A program made the translations under genes and the position numbers. Of a stretch of DNA of 47,297 bases, positions 31,673-41,429 are shown piece by piece; the first letter of the stretch is position 1; each line of letters opens with the position of its first letter. The stretch lies in the NCBI GenBank assembly GCA_009772925.1, contig WOUQ01000017.1, positions 1 to 47,297 on the forward strand, given 5' to 3'. The notes under the pieces are model-generated. The model was given only the letters and a program-made list of their open reading frames with translations. It ran no database searches and had not been told where the DNA came from. Origin of the DNA: a bacterium (GTDB lineage: Bacteria; Pseudomonadota; Gammaproteobacteria; Burkholderiales; Thiobacillaceae).

Positions 31673-32028
31673 CCTTGCTCCTCAACACCACCCTCCTGCA
31701 GACCGTCGTCCTGCTGGCACTGTCCAATCTGTTCATGACGGTGGCCTGGTACGCCCACCTCAAGCACCTCAACGACAAGCCCTGGTGGATCGCCGCTCTG
31801 GTGAGCTGGGGCGTCGCCCTGTTCGAGTACCTGCTGCAGGTTCCGGCCAACCGCATCGGCTACACCCAGCTCACCCTGCCGCAGTTGAAGATCCTGCAGG
31901 AAGTCATCACCCTCACCGTGTTCGTGCCCTTCGCCCTGCTGTACATGAAGGAGCCGCTGAGCTGGAATTACCTGTGGGCGGGGCTGTGTTTGATGGGGGC
32001 GGTGTATTTCATCTTTCGGGGGCCGTGA
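31669..32028 (+). CDS. DMT-superfamily DUF486 membrane protein
   Basis: 119 residues, four hydrophobic helices. AWYAHLKHLNDKPWWIAALVSWG, FEYLLQVPANRIGYTQLTLPQLK and YLWAGLCLMGAVYFIFR are typical of the short DUF486 proteins of the drug/metabolite transporter superfamily. Complete by family length (about 110-120). Last gene of the MFS-methyltransferase-DUF486 run; a U-run terminator follows about 90 bases on. Function unknown. Confidence 0.9.
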   Translation: MTLLLNTTLLQTVVLLALSNLFMTVAWYAHLKHLNDKPWWIAALVSWGVALFEYLLQVPANRIGYTQLTLPQLKILQEVITLTVFVPFALLYMKEPLSWNYLWAGLCLMGAVYFIFRGP

Positions 32029-32116
32029 CTATTTCCGGTGCTTGTGTCGTGGCGCAAGGAGAAGGATCACTTTATCCGGTCATCATTGCTCTCGGCCCGA
32101 GCGGGGAATAGTGTGG

Positions 32117-32136
32117 AGGCCCGACGCGGGCCTTTT
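32117..32136 (+). terminator. Intrinsic terminator after the DUF486 gene
   Basis: Stem AGGCCCG/CGGGCCT with loop ACG, running into TTTT. Good form for rho-independent termination of the preceding three-gene run. Confidence 0.65.
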
Positions 32137-32280
32137 CCAGACTTCGCTGTATTCTTCGGGAAGCATGCCGCATTACAGTATGTAACGCATGGGGGAGCAT
32201 GTCGGTATGCGGATTACGGACTGGCTACGCATCGAGGATGACGTCTTCTTGAGGGTTGGCATAACTTATTGCGGGTTTGC

Positions 32281-32556
32281 ATGCTGAAGTTCGAATGGGA
32301 CAGCGCCAAGGCGCAATCGAATCTCACCAAGCATGGCGTTTCCTTCGAGGAAGCCGCATCGGTTTTCTCGGACCCGCTCGCGTTGAGTTTCCCCGATCCT
32401 GATCATTCTTCCGGAGAGAAACGCTGGGTGACTTTCGGTGTCACATGCTCCGATCGGCTGCTCGTTGTCGCGCATGCCGAGCGCGGCAGGGCCATTCGCA
32501 TCATCTCGGCGCGGAAGGCAACGCGCCATGAACGAGGAATCTATGAACATGGATAA
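32281..32556 (+). CDS. brnT: BrnT-family ribonuclease toxin
   Basis: 91 residues. BrnT signature: FEWDSAKAQSNLTKHGVSFEEA near the start (split here: FEWDSAKAQSN, LTKHGVSFEEAASVF), central GEKRWVTFGVT, and C-terminal IRIISARKATRHERGIYEH with the conserved Arg/His/Tyr. RelE-like fold toxin that cuts RNA. An in-frame TTG lies four codons earlier; ATG gives the family's MLKFEWD start. The antitoxin gene overlaps the 3' end by 29 bases in another frame, the normal toxin-first order of BrnTA. Lower GC than neighbours. Confidence 0.9.
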   Translation: MLKFEWDSAKAQSNLTKHGVSFEEAASVFSDPLALSFPDPDHSSGEKRWVTFGVTCSDRLLVVAHAERGRAIRIISARKATRHERGIYEHG

Positions 32557-32785
32557 CGATGAACTCAGAAGCGAGTACAAACGCGAAGATTTAGGCAAGG
32601 GGGTTCGCGGCAAGTATTCCGCTCGGTTCATGAAAGGCACCAATCTGGTATTGCTTGACGACAGGGTGGCCAAGGCATTCCCTACCGCGGAAGACGTCAA
32701 TGCGGCTTTGTTGGGTTTGCTTGCCCTTGTGCCGAAAAACCGTACAACAAGTCGAACCGGCGGACGTGTCAAAACACGTCGCTGA
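32528..32785 (+). CDS. brnA: BrnA-type antitoxin
   Basis: 85 residues (80 if the second ATG at 32543 is used). Core LRSEYKREDLGKGVRGKYSARF followed by GTNLVLLDDRVAKAFPTAEDVNAALLGLL, the usual BrnA layout: an acidic toxin-covering N-part and a ribbon-helix-helix end. The C-terminal tail (VPKNRTTSRTGGRVKTRR) is basic. Paired with brnT; such antitoxins repress their own promoter. Confidence 0.85.
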   Translation: MNEESMNMDNDELRSEYKREDLGKGVRGKYSARFMKGTNLVLLDDRVAKAFPTAEDVNAALLGLLALVPKNRTTSRTGGRVKTRR

Positions 32786-32830
32786 GATCGAGCCCGTGCC
32801 CATTGACGCAGAGAACATGAGGGGAGCAAG

Positions 32831-33649
32831 GTGGTAACTCCACGATTGGTCGCAAAGATTGAAGCCGAAGAGCCAAGCCTTCGATTGGCCGTTCTCATCG
32901 ACGCGGACAATGCACAGGCCGCCGTGATTGAAGGCTTACTCGCGGAGATCGCAAGGTTTGGCGAGGCGACGGTCAAACGCATTTACGGGGATTTCACCTC
33001 ACCAACGAGTGCATCCTGGAAAAAGGTGCTGCAGCGCCATGCAATCAAGCCGGTTCAGCAATTTGCCTATACAACCGGCAAGAATGCCACGGACAGCACC
33101 CTGATCATTGATGCGATGGATTTGCTCTATACGCGTAAGTTCGATGGGTTCTGCCTGGTCACCAGCGACAGCGATTTCACCGGCCTGGCCATGCGATTGC
33201 GTGAAGAGGGTTTGTCCGTTCTCGGCTTCGGAGAAAAGAAGACGCCAGAGGCATTTCGTAACGCGTGTCACAAATTTGTGTTCACCGAAGTGCTGCGTCA
33301 TGACAGTTCGGCTGGTGCGGCCAATCCATCGCCAAACAAGAAGACGGAAGCAGTCCAGACACTCTCCTCTGATGTCCATGGCGAATCTGAGCAAAGACCA
33401 GAATTCCCCAGGCAATTTGTTCTGGCTGCCCTTGAGCAATCGATCGACGATGCCGGATGGGCACACCTCGGGACCTTCGGCAGCTACCTCAACAAGCTTC
33501 AGCCAGACTTCGACCCCCGGTTGTATGGATACAAGAAGCTCTCGGATCTGGTGAAAGCCAGGCCTGACCTGTTTGTTGTGGAAGAGCGGCAAGCGCCCGG
33601 GTCGAATCAGAAGATCCTGTATTTACGTGATAAGTCTGGCCAGCAATAA
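32831..33649 (+). CDS. NYN-domain (PIN-like) protein with OST-HTH/LOTUS domain
   Basis: 272 residues, GTG start with a strong GGGGAG upstream. Residues about 18-160 form an NYN PIN-like nuclease domain with acidic residues Asp24/Asp26 (VLIDADNAQ), Asp88/Asp94 (NATDSTLIIDAMDLL) and Asp113/Asp115 (TSDSDFTGLA). A linker leads to an OST-HTH/LOTUS domain in about 195-268 (FVLAALEQSIDDAGWAHLGTFGSYL, GYKKLSDLVKARPDLFVVEER). The architecture is LabA-like/MARF1-like and suggests an RNA-directed nuclease. It starts 45 bases after brnA. Base composition is lower in GC than the flanks, so BrnTA and this gene may have arrived together. Confidence 0.9.
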   Translation: MVTPRLVAKIEAEEPSLRLAVLIDADNAQAAVIEGLLAEIARFGEATVKRIYGDFTSPTSASWKKVLQRHAIKPVQQFAYTTGKNATDSTLIIDAMDLLYTRKFDGFCLVTSDSDFTGLAMRLREEGLSVLGFGEKKTPEAFRNACHKFVFTEVLRHDSSAGAANPSPNKKTEAVQTLSSDVHGESEQRPEFPRQFVLAALEQSIDDAGWAHLGTFGSYLNKLQPDFDPRLYGYKKLSDLVKARPDLFVVEERQAPGSNQKILYLRDKSGQQ

Positions 33650-34020
33650 GCCGGGGACGTGAAGCCCAGGGACCCGAACCTCGTCATCCGTGGCGAAACT
33701 GCCCCGACGTCAACGCTCTCGGTGAGGAGACCGCTGCCGCATTTTCGAACCGGGAGGGCGAACGATCACGGGTGTGCCACCGGAGGTGTTTTTTCTGCCT
33801 GCCCTTCGACGTACGTTGCTCCGAGGGCGGTGTGACAATCCACGAAGGCTTTGGCGCCACAGGCCCGCAAGGGCATTCGGGCGAGGACCGACAGCACCTG
33901 GAGTCACCCAGTGGACGATCTGGTGTCCGGGCACAGGCCAGGAGATTGGTACACCTGTGCCCTTGAGCCGACCCCGCCTGTCGCACCAGAATCGGCGTCC
34001 CGGACTTTCGAGGTTTCCCG
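33650..34020. other. Gene-free stretch of 371 bases
   Basis: No supportable gene, RNA or strong repeat on either strand. A run of six T follows a weak CACC-GGA-GGTG stem near 33776-33790, a possible weak terminator for the NYN gene. The end should hold the promoter of the next gene; no clear boxes are seen. Confidence 0.5.
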
Positions 34021-34941
34021 ATGAACACCCTGCTGCACCTGTTCCTGATGCTGTTCGCCGGCGCCGCCCTGGCCGCCGGCATCCCCGATCCCCAGGTGGT
34101 CAAGGTGAACGACCGCATTCACGCCCTGATCGGCCCCCTGGAATTCCCCAATTCGGGCAACCAGGGCTACATGGTCAACAGCACGGTGATCGAAGGGAAG
34201 ACCGGGGTCATCCTCATCGACACCGGCTTCAGCGACGAGATCGGCGCTCACCTCGCCCGCCACGTGGCCAAGCTCACCCGCAAGCCGGTGAAGGTGATCA
34301 TCAACACCCATCACCACGGCGACCACACCTTCGGCAACGCGGCCTTTCCCGGCGCCCTGGTGATCAGCTCCGAGATGTGCCGCAAGCTGCTCCTGGAGGG
34401 CGAGGCGGAATGGCTGGCCACCCTGGAAAGCGCCGTCGGCCGCAAGTTTCCCAATACCCGCGCGGTGCCCGCTACCCAGGTCTACGCCAACAAGACCCGT
34501 ACGGACCTGGAGATCGATGGGGTCAAACTGACCTTCTGGGTGCCCGAAGCCGCCCACACCGCCGGCGACATGATGATCTGGCTGCCCGAGGATCGGGTGC
34601 TGGTGGCGGGCGATGTGCTGGTGCAGGACATCATCCCGAATTTCCGCGATGCCAACGTCCGCCTCTGGATCGATACCCTGGCGGAAGTGAAGGCCCTGCC
34701 TGCCAAGGTCATCATTCCCGGCCACGGTCCGCTGATGAGCGTGGAGGATGTGGCCCGCATGCATCTGCGCATGGCCAAGCTCTATGCCGGCATCCAGGCA
34801 GGTTACAAGGCGGGCCTGACGGACAGCGAAATCCGCAAGCAACTGGACCTTTCCGAGTGGCGGCCCCTGCACCGCTTCGCCGAGCAGATGGGCGGCAACA
34901 TCAACCGCGCGTATCTGGAGATCGAGGCGGAGTCCTTCTGA
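34021..34941 (+). CDS. Secreted metallo-beta-lactamase-fold hydrolase
   Basis: 306 residues. Signal peptide MNTLLHLFLMLFAGAALA. MBL fold with the zinc motif NTHHHGDHTFGNAAF (HxHxDH at about 98-103), further ligands in EAAHTAGDMMIWLPE and LVAGDVLVQD, and the closing IIPGHGP. Class similar to quinoprotein-relay or glyoxalase-like zinc hydrolases exported to the periplasm. All zinc-ligand blocks are present, so it should be active; substrate unknown. Single gene, flanked by a gene-free stretch and a REP pair. Confidence 0.88.
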   Translation: MNTLLHLFLMLFAGAALAAGIPDPQVVKVNDRIHALIGPLEFPNSGNQGYMVNSTVIEGKTGVILIDTGFSDEIGAHLARHVAKLTRKPVKVIINTHHHGDHTFGNAAFPGALVISSEMCRKLLLEGEAEWLATLESAVGRKFPNTRAVPATQVYANKTRTDLEIDGVKLTFWVPEAAHTAGDMMIWLPEDRVLVAGDVLVQDIIPNFRDANVRLWIDTLAEVKALPAKVIIPGHGPLMSVEDVARMHLRMAKLYAGIQAGYKAGLTDSEIRKQLDLSEWRPLHRFAEQMGGNINRAYLEIEAESF

Positions 34942-34993
34942 TTTTCCTGCCCCGCGCGCCGTCGCGGCAGGTGGGTACGAAGAAACCGTGCTT

Positions 34994-35068
34994 GTAGGAG
35001 CGGCCTTGGCCGCGATGCGGCATGCGAATTTCGCGGCCCTCCTCGATCGCGACCAAGGCAGCTCCTAC
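34994..35068. repeat. REP-type inverted pair, related to the egtD-senA repeat
   Basis: Arms at 34994-35016 and 35046-35068, 21 of 23 bases complementary, joined by a 29-base spacer. The left arm shares GTAGGAGCGGCCTTGGCCGC with the palindrome at 8769-8829, so both are members of one dispersed family. Confidence 0.75.
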
Positions 35069-35104
35069 AGCCCGCGTAGGGCGTAGCGCTCCTGCGGCAA
35101 CGCC

Positions 35105-35479
35105 TCATTTGCCCTTGCCGAGCAGATCCTTCAGTCCCGCGAACGGGTTGTGGCTGGCCGCCGTGGAGGGCTGGCTGGAGGCGCGGGTTGGCGCGATGAG
35201 CGGCGCGTCCAGGTCGCGCGAATGCTCCGCGTCGTGGCAGTACAGGCAGAGCAGCTCCCAGTTGCTGCCGTCCGGCGGGTTGTTGTCGTGGTTGTGGTCC
35301 TTGTGGTGGACGGTGAGCTGGGCCAGGTTGCGGCTGTCGAAGGTCCGGCCACAGCGGCCGCACACCCAGGGAAACAGCTTCAGGGCCTGGCCGCGATAGG
35401 TCTCGGCGCGGGCGTCGGCCTGGCGGCGGGCTTCGGCGACGACGCGGTCGAGGCGGGCGTGGTCGGGCTGTTTGGACAT
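35105..35479 (-). CDS. YajD-like HNH nuclease
   Basis: 124 residues with GGGAG before the ATG. HNH fold with zinc Cys pairs CGRC and CLYC, and the catalytic-site pattern LAQLTVHHKDHNHDNNPPDGSNWELLC split as TVHHKDHNHDNNP and SNWELLCLYCHDAEHS. Matches the short YajD family. Its cellular role is not established. Divergent from glyA with 73 bases between starts. Confidence 0.88.
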   Translation of the reverse strand: MSKQPDHARLDRVVAEARRQADARAETYRGQALKLFPWVCGRCGRTFDSRNLAQLTVHHKDHNHDNNPPDGSNWELLCLYCHDAEHSRDLDAPLIAPTRASSQPSTAASHNPFAGLKDLLGKGK

Positions 35480-35552
35480 GGCGTTGACTCCCAAATGGGC
35501 ACGGATACCGCCATGTTAGAATCGCCACCTCGTTTTTTCCGGAATTTTCCTC

Positions 35553-36812
<1,260 letters not shown>

Positions 36813-36816
36813 CAAC

Positions 36817-36890
36817 GGGAAACGGGAAAAGGAAAAAGGGAAACGCAACGGCGCGGTCCACGTTTCCCGTTTCCCTTTTCCCCTTTCCCG
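36817..36890. repeat. Long purine/pyrimidine inverted repeat between glyA and nrdR
   Basis: A GGGAAA-rich arm (36817-36845) faces a TTTCCC-rich arm (36861-36890) across a 15-base loop; the innermost 8 bases (GGGAAACG/CGTTTCCC) pair perfectly and the rest nearly so. It could form a strong hairpin ending glyA transcription or protecting its 3' end. Confidence 0.7.
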
Positions 36891-36899
36891 CCTTGCCCC

Positions 36900-37361
36900 A
36901 TGAAGTGCCCCTTCTGCGGCGCCTCCGACACCCAGGTGGTGGAAACCCGCCTGTCCGAGGATGGCGCCAGCATTCGCCGCCGCCGCCGCTGCAACGTCTG
37001 CGACAAGCGCTTCACCACCTATGAAACCGCCGAGGTGCGCTTCCCGGCGGTGGTGAAGCGGGCCAGCGGCGAACGCCAGGATTTTTCCCGCGACAAGCTC
37101 CAGGCCGGTTTCCGCAAGGCCCTGCACAAGCGGCCGGTGTCCACCGAGCTGATGGAGGCGGCCATCGACCGCGTGGTGCACAAGGTGCTGGCCCTGGGCG
37201 AGCGGGAGATCGACTCGCGCATGATCGGCGAGTGGGTCATGGCCGAGCTGAAGCGCCTGGACAAGGTGGCCTACATCCGCTTCGCCTCGGTTTACCGCGC
37301 TTTCCAGGACGTGGATGACTTCCGCGACGTGATCCGGGAAGTCGACAAGGACGTCAAGTAG
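36900..37361 (+). CDS. nrdR: Transcriptional repressor NrdR
   Basis: 153 residues. Zinc ribbon with Cys3, Cys6, Cys31, Cys34 (MKCPFCG, RRRCNVC), then an ATP-cone from about 46 to 136 ([32 protein letters not shown]). It represses ribonucleotide reductase genes according to the ATP/dATP state. No NrdR boxes are seen in the window, so targets lie elsewhere. Followed by ribD after 5 bases. Confidence 0.97.
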   Translation: MKCPFCGASDTQVVETRLSEDGASIRRRRRCNVCDKRFTTYETAEVRFPAVVKRASGERQDFSRDKLQAGFRKALHKRPVSTELMEAAIDRVVHKVLALGEREIDSRMIGEWVMAELKRLDKVAYIRFASVYRAFQDVDDFRDVIREVDKDVK

Positions 37362-37366
37362 GCCGC

Positions 37367-38449
37367 GTGTTCAACGCCGCAGACCATCTCCACATGGCCC
37401 GGGCCCTGCGCCTGGCCGAGCGGGGCCTGTACACCACCACGCCCAACCCCCGCGTGGGTTGCGTCCTGGTGCGCGACGGCGAAGTGGTGGGGGAGGGCTG
37501 GCATGAGCGGGCCGGCGAAGCCCACGCCGAGATCCATGCCCTGCGTCAGGCGGGAGAAAGGGCCCGCGGCGCCACCGCCTACGTGACCCTGGAGCCGTGC
37601 AGCCACCATGGCCGCACGCCGCCTTGCGCCAACGCCCTCATCGACGCGGGGACCGCGCGGGTGGTGGCGGCCATGCGCGACCCCAATCCCGAGGTGTCCG
37701 GGCGCGGCATCGAACTGCTTACCCTGGCCGGGGTGCTTGCCGAGGTGGGACTCATGCAGGCCGAGGCGCGGGAGCTCAATCCCGGCTTCGTCAGCCGCAT
37801 GACGCGGGGACGCCCCTGGGTGCGGCTGAAGACTGCTTCCTCCCTGGATGGCGCCACCGCCCTGGAGAACGGCGTTTCGCAATGGATCACCGGCCCCGCC
37901 GCCCGCGCCGACGTGCAGCGCTGGCGCGCCCGCTCCTGCGCCATCCTCACCGGCGTCGGCACCGTCCTGGCGGACGATCCGCGCATGGACGTGCGCGATC
38001 TCGACATCGGCCGCCAGCCGCTGCGCGTGATCCTCGACAGCCGGCTGCGCACGCCGCCGACGGCTCGCATCCTGCATGGGGGCGCGCTGATCGTCTGCCA
38101 GGATGCCGGCGACGGCCCGCCACGGGCCCTGCTGGACGCGGCTGCCACGGTGCTGGAACTGCCCGGCCCGGACGGCCGGCCCGACCTTGCCCTGTTGCTG
38201 GAAGAACTGGCCCGGCGCGGCGTCAACGAGCTGCATGTCGAGGCCGGCGCCACCCTCAACGGCGCCCTCCTGCAAGCGGGCCTGGTGGACGAGTGGCTGG
38301 CCTACTTCGCGCCTTCGGTGCTGGGTCATCGGGCGCGCGGCCTGTTCGACCTGCCGGCGCTCACCGACATGGCGGGCCGGCGCAACCTCCAGCTGGCCGA
38401 CGCCGCCGTGGTGGGCGCCGACCTGCGCCTGCGCCTGCGGCCCATTTGA
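37367..38449 (+). CDS. ribD: Riboflavin biosynthesis deaminase/reductase RibD
   Basis: 360 residues, GTG start just after nrdR. The N-terminal deaminase (1-145) has the zinc motif HAEIHAL (His53, Glu55) and PCSHHGRTPPC (Cys78, Cys87). The C-terminal reductase (about 148-358) has RPWVRLKTASSLDGATAL and the NADPH-binding ELHVEAGATLNGALL. It carries out the second and third steps from GTP to riboflavin. Grouped with ribE, ribB and ribH, though a SlyD-like gene and a methyltransferase gene lie between ribD and ribE. A Met ten codons in is a less likely start. Confidence 0.95.
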   Translation: MFNAADHLHMARALRLAERGLYTTTPNPRVGCVLVRDGEVVGEGWHERAGEAHAEIHALRQAGERARGATAYVTLEPCSHHGRTPPCANALIDAGTARVVAAMRDPNPEVSGRGIELLTLAGVLAEVGLMQAEARELNPGFVSRMTRGRPWVRLKTASSLDGATALENGVSQWITGPAARADVQRWRARSCAILTGVGTVLADDPRMDVRDLDIGRQPLRVILDSRLRTPPTARILHGGALIVCQDAGDGPPRALLDAAATVLELPGPDGRPDLALLLEELARRGVNELHVEAGATLNGALLQAGLVDEWLAYFAPSVLGHRARGLFDLPALTDMAGRRNLQLADAAVVGADLRLRLRPI

Positions 38450-38468
38450 ACATCCTGAAGGAATCGCC

Positions 38469-38924
38469 ATGCCCATCAGTCGAAATCACGTGGTCACCCT
38501 GCACTACCAGGTCACCGACAAGTCGGGTGAGGTGGTGGACGCGGGGAGCGAACCGCTGGTCTACCTGCATGGCGGCTACGGCGGCCTGTTCGACGCCCTG
38601 GAGGTGGCCCTGCAGGGCAAGTCCGTGGGCGACGCCTTCCGCGTCGAACTCACCGCCGAGGAAGCCTTCGGCGACTACGACGAGACCCTGGTGAGCGTCG
38701 AACCGCGCAGCGCCTTCCCGAAGGACATTAAAGTGGGTACGCGGGTGGAGACCGAGGACGAGGACGGCGAGCCCATGCTCTTCACCATTACCGCCATCGA
38801 GAAGAACCAGGTGGTGGTGGACGGCAACCCGCCCCTGGCCGGCCTCGACCTGGTGTTCTCCGGCACCGTCGCCGCGGTGCGCCCGGCCACGGAAATGGAG
38901 ATCGCCGCCGGCGCGCCGGACTGA
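38469..38924 (+). CDS. SlyD-like FKBP-type peptidyl-prolyl isomerase
   Basis: 151 residues. FKBP core (VVTLHYQVTDKSGEVVDA, EPLVYLHGGYGGLFDALEVAL) with the inserted flap domain typical of SlyD (GDYDETLVSVEPRSAFPKDI). It lacks the long His/Cys metal-binding tail of E. coli SlyD, so nickel delivery is less likely. AAGGAATCGCC upstream serves as ribosome binding site. Followed by the methyltransferase gene after one base. Confidence 0.92.
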   Translation: MPISRNHVVTLHYQVTDKSGEVVDAGSEPLVYLHGGYGGLFDALEVALQGKSVGDAFRVELTAEEAFGDYDETLVSVEPRSAFPKDIKVGTRVETEDEDGEPMLFTITAIEKNQVVVDGNPPLAGLDLVFSGTVAAVRPATEMEIAAGAPD

Positions 38925-38925
38925 G

Positions 38926-39672
38926 ATGGCGGCATTCAAGGACCATTTTTCCACCCGCTCTTCGGGCTACGCCGCCTTCCGGCCCGGCTACCCGGCGGAG
39001 CTGTTCACATACCTTGCCCGCCTGACCCCGCGGCAAGACCTTGCCTGGGACTGCGCCACCGGCAGTGGTCAGGCGGCGCGGGGGCTGGCCGAGCATTACA
39101 CCCGCGTATGGGCCACCGATGCCAGCGCCGCCCAGATCGACGCGGCGGCGCCCCACGCCGGGGTCGAGTTCCGGGTGGCGCCGGCGCAGGCCTCGGGCCT
39201 GCCGGATCGCAGCGCCGATCTGGTCACCGTCGCCCAGGCCGCGCACTGGTTCCACCTGCCGGCCTTCTACGCGGAGGTCCGCCGGGTGCTGAAGCCGGGT
39301 GGTTTGCTGGCGATCTGGTGCTATGAGCGCCTGGCCACCGAGCCCGCCCTGGATGCCATCGTCGAAGAGTTCTACGGCGGCCTGCTCGGCCCCTACTGGC
39401 CGCCGGAACGCCGGTTGGTGGAATCAGGCTACCGGGATCTGGACTTTCCCTTTGCGGAGGTGCCAGCCCCGGCCATTCCCATGACCGCCAACTGGACCCT
39501 GGACCAGTTGCTGGGTTATTTCTCCACCTGGTCGGCCGTCAAGGCCTACCAGCGGGCCACCGGCGAGGACCCCCTGCCGGTCTTGCGTGAACGCCTCGCG
39601 TCGGCCTGGATTTCCCTTGATCAGGCCAAAACCATAAAATGGCCGCTTTCCGTGCGCCTTGGCCGTATCTAG
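38926..39672 (+). CDS. Class I SAM-dependent methyltransferase
   Basis: 248 residues. Small-molecule methyltransferase pattern: N-terminal FSTRSSGYAAFRPGYP, SAM motif DCATGSGQAARGLA (about 43-56), VWATDASAAQID, and AQAAHWFHLPAFYAEVRRVLKPGG. Similar to trans-aconitate/UbiE-like methyltransferases. It starts one base after the FKBP gene, so the two are cotranscribed in the middle of the rib genes. Substrate unknown. Confidence 0.88.
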   Translation: MAAFKDHFSTRSSGYAAFRPGYPAELFTYLARLTPRQDLAWDCATGSGQAARGLAEHYTRVWATDASAAQIDAAAPHAGVEFRVAPAQASGLPDRSADLVTVAQAAHWFHLPAFYAEVRRVLKPGGLLAIWCYERLATEPALDAIVEEFYGGLLGPYWPPERRLVESGYRDLDFPFAEVPAPAIPMTANWTLDQLLGYFSTWSAVKAYQRATGEDPLPVLRERLASAWISLDQAKTIKWPLSVRLGRI

Positions 39673-39707
39673 GCGCCCATTCCCCAGGCTCATTTCCAGG
39701 GTTTCCC

Positions 39708-40325
39708 ATGTTCACCGGCATCATCCAGGCCGTCGGCCACATTTCCCATCTTTCCGAATCCGGCGGCGGTGATGCGCGGGTTACGGTCGCCGCGGGCGGG
39801 CTCGATCTGAACGACGCCCAGTTGGGCGATTCCATCGCCTGCAACGGCGTCTGCCTCACCGTGGTGGCGAAGACCCCGGAGAGCTTCAGCGTCGACGTTT
39901 CCGGCGAGACCTTCTCCTGCACCATCGGCTTCGCCCCCGGCGACCGCGTCAACCTCGAAAAGGCCATGCGCCTGTCCGACCGGCTCGGCGGCCACCTGGT
40001 CTCCGGCCACGTCGACGGCGTCGGCGAGGTGACGCATTTCGCCCCGGTGGCTGGCGGCGACGGCAGCTGGCGCCTGGACATCCGGGCGCCGGGAAAGCTG
40101 GGCCGCTACCTGGCGCCGAAGGGCTCCATCGCCGTCAACGGTGTCTCCCTGACCGTGAACCGTGTGCAGGGCACCGAGTTCTCCATCAACCTGATTCCCC
40201 ACACTCTGGAGCAGACCATGCTCAAGGACCTGCAGCCGGGCATGAAGGTGAACCTGGAGGCCGACATGCTGGCCCGCTACGCGGACCGGCTTCTCCATTA
40301 CGTCAACGAGCAGGATAAAGACTGA
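39708..40325 (+). CDS. ribE: Riboflavin synthase, alpha subunit
   Basis: 205 residues with the family start MFTGII. Two tandem lumazine-binding barrels: GDSIACNGVCLTV with SGHVDGVG in the first half and GSIAVNGVSLTVN in the second. It forms riboflavin from two molecules of dimethylribityl-lumazine. No FMN riboswitch precedes it; the gap to the upstream gene is only 35 bases. Stop overlaps the ribB start. Confidence 0.96.
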   Translation: MFTGIIQAVGHISHLSESGGGDARVTVAAGGLDLNDAQLGDSIACNGVCLTVVAKTPESFSVDVSGETFSCTIGFAPGDRVNLEKAMRLSDRLGGHLVSGHVDGVGEVTHFAPVAGGDGSWRLDIRAPGKLGRYLAPKGSIAVNGVSLTVNRVQGTEFSINLIPHTLEQTMLKDLQPGMKVNLEADMLARYADRLLHYVNEQDKD

Positions 40326-41428
40326 TGAGCCTCGCCCCCATTCAGGAAATCCTCGCGGAGCTGAAGGCCGGCCGCATGGTCATCCTCGTCGACGAGGAAG
40401 ACCGGGAAAACGAAGGCGATCTGGTCATGGCCGCCGAGCACGTGACGCCGGAGGCCATCAACTTCATGGTCAAGCATGCCCGCGGCCTGGTCTGCCTGAC
40501 GCTGACCGACGCCCGCTGCCGGCAACTCGGCCTGAAGCAGATGGTGAGTGACAACCAGACCCCCCACGGCACCGCCTTCACGGTTTCCATCGAGGCGGCC
40601 GAGGGCGTCACCACCGGCATCTCCGCTGCCGACCGGGCCGTCACCATCCAGGCGGCGGTGGCGAAGCACGCGGTGCCCGCCGACATCATCCAGCCCGGCC
40701 ACATCTTCCCGCTGCGCGCCCAGCCCGGCGGCGTGCTGGTGCGCGCCGGCCATACCGAGGCGGGCTGCGACCTGTGCGCCATGGCGGGCCTGGAGCCGGC
40801 CTCGGTGATCTGCGAGATCCTGAAGGAAGACGGCACCATGGCGCGCCTGCCGGACCTGCTGGAGTTCGCCAAGGAACACAACCTGAAGATCGGCGCCATC
40901 GCCGACCTCATCCATTACCGTGCCGCCCACGAAAGCCTGGTGGAGCGCTCCGGCGAGCGTGAGATCGCTACGCCCTTCGGCCCCTTCCGTATGGTGGTGT
41001 ACCGCGACAAGATCAGCCGCGCCACCCACCTGGCTCTGGTTCGCGGCGAGATCGACGCGGCGCGGGAGACCCTGGTTCGCGTGCATGAACCGGTGTCCCT
41101 GATCGACGTGCTGGATATGGGTGGCTCCGGCCACGCCTATGCGGTGCCGGCCGCCCTGAGGATACTCGCCGAGGCCGACGCGGCCGGCACGCCGGGCGCC
41201 ATCGTCTTGCTGCACCGGCCCGAATCCGCCGACGAACTGGCGGCCCGCGCCCTGCCGGCGGAGATTCCCGCGCCGGCGCGCAAGTTCGACCTGCGCAACT
41301 ACGGTACCGGCGCCCAGATCCTGCGCGATCTCGGCGTCGGCAAGATGAAACTCCTCGCCACTCCCCGCAAGATGCCCGCCATGGACGGCTTCGGACTGGA
41401 AGTGACCGGCTACTACGAAGGAAACTGA
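40325..41428 (+). CDS. ribB: 3,4-dihydroxy-2-butanone 4-phosphate synthase with inactive RibA-like domain
   Basis: 367 residues. The N-terminal RibB domain (about 1-205) is intact: [40 protein letters not shown]. The C-terminal part (about 206-367) has the GTP cyclohydrolase II fold, but the zinc-site Cys residues of RibA (HSECLTGD...RCDCG) are absent; here it reads [13 protein letters not shown] and [16 protein letters not shown]. So the first step (GTP cyclohydrolase II) must come from another gene. Such RibB-plus-degenerate-RibA fusions (RibBX-like) are common in betaproteobacteria. Overlaps ribE by one base; ribH follows at once. Confidence 0.93.
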   Translation: MSLAPIQEILAELKAGRMVILVDEEDRENEGDLVMAAEHVTPEAINFMVKHARGLVCLTLTDARCRQLGLKQMVSDNQTPHGTAFTVSIEAAEGVTTGISAADRAVTIQAAVAKHAVPADIIQPGHIFPLRAQPGGVLVRAGHTEAGCDLCAMAGLEPASVICEILKEDGTMARLPDLLEFAKEHNLKIGAIADLIHYRAAHESLVERSGEREIATPFGPFRMVVYRDKISRATHLALVRGEIDAARETLVRVHEPVSLIDVLDMGGSGHAYAVPAALRILAEADAAGTPGAIVLLHRPESADELAARALPAEIPAPARKFDLRNYGTGAQILRDLGVGKMKLLATPRKMPAMDGFGLEVTGYYEGN

Positions 41429-41429
41429 C

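Noticed and set aside
39673-39707. FMN riboswitch before ribE
   Set aside because: The gap is only 35 bases and has no RFN core.
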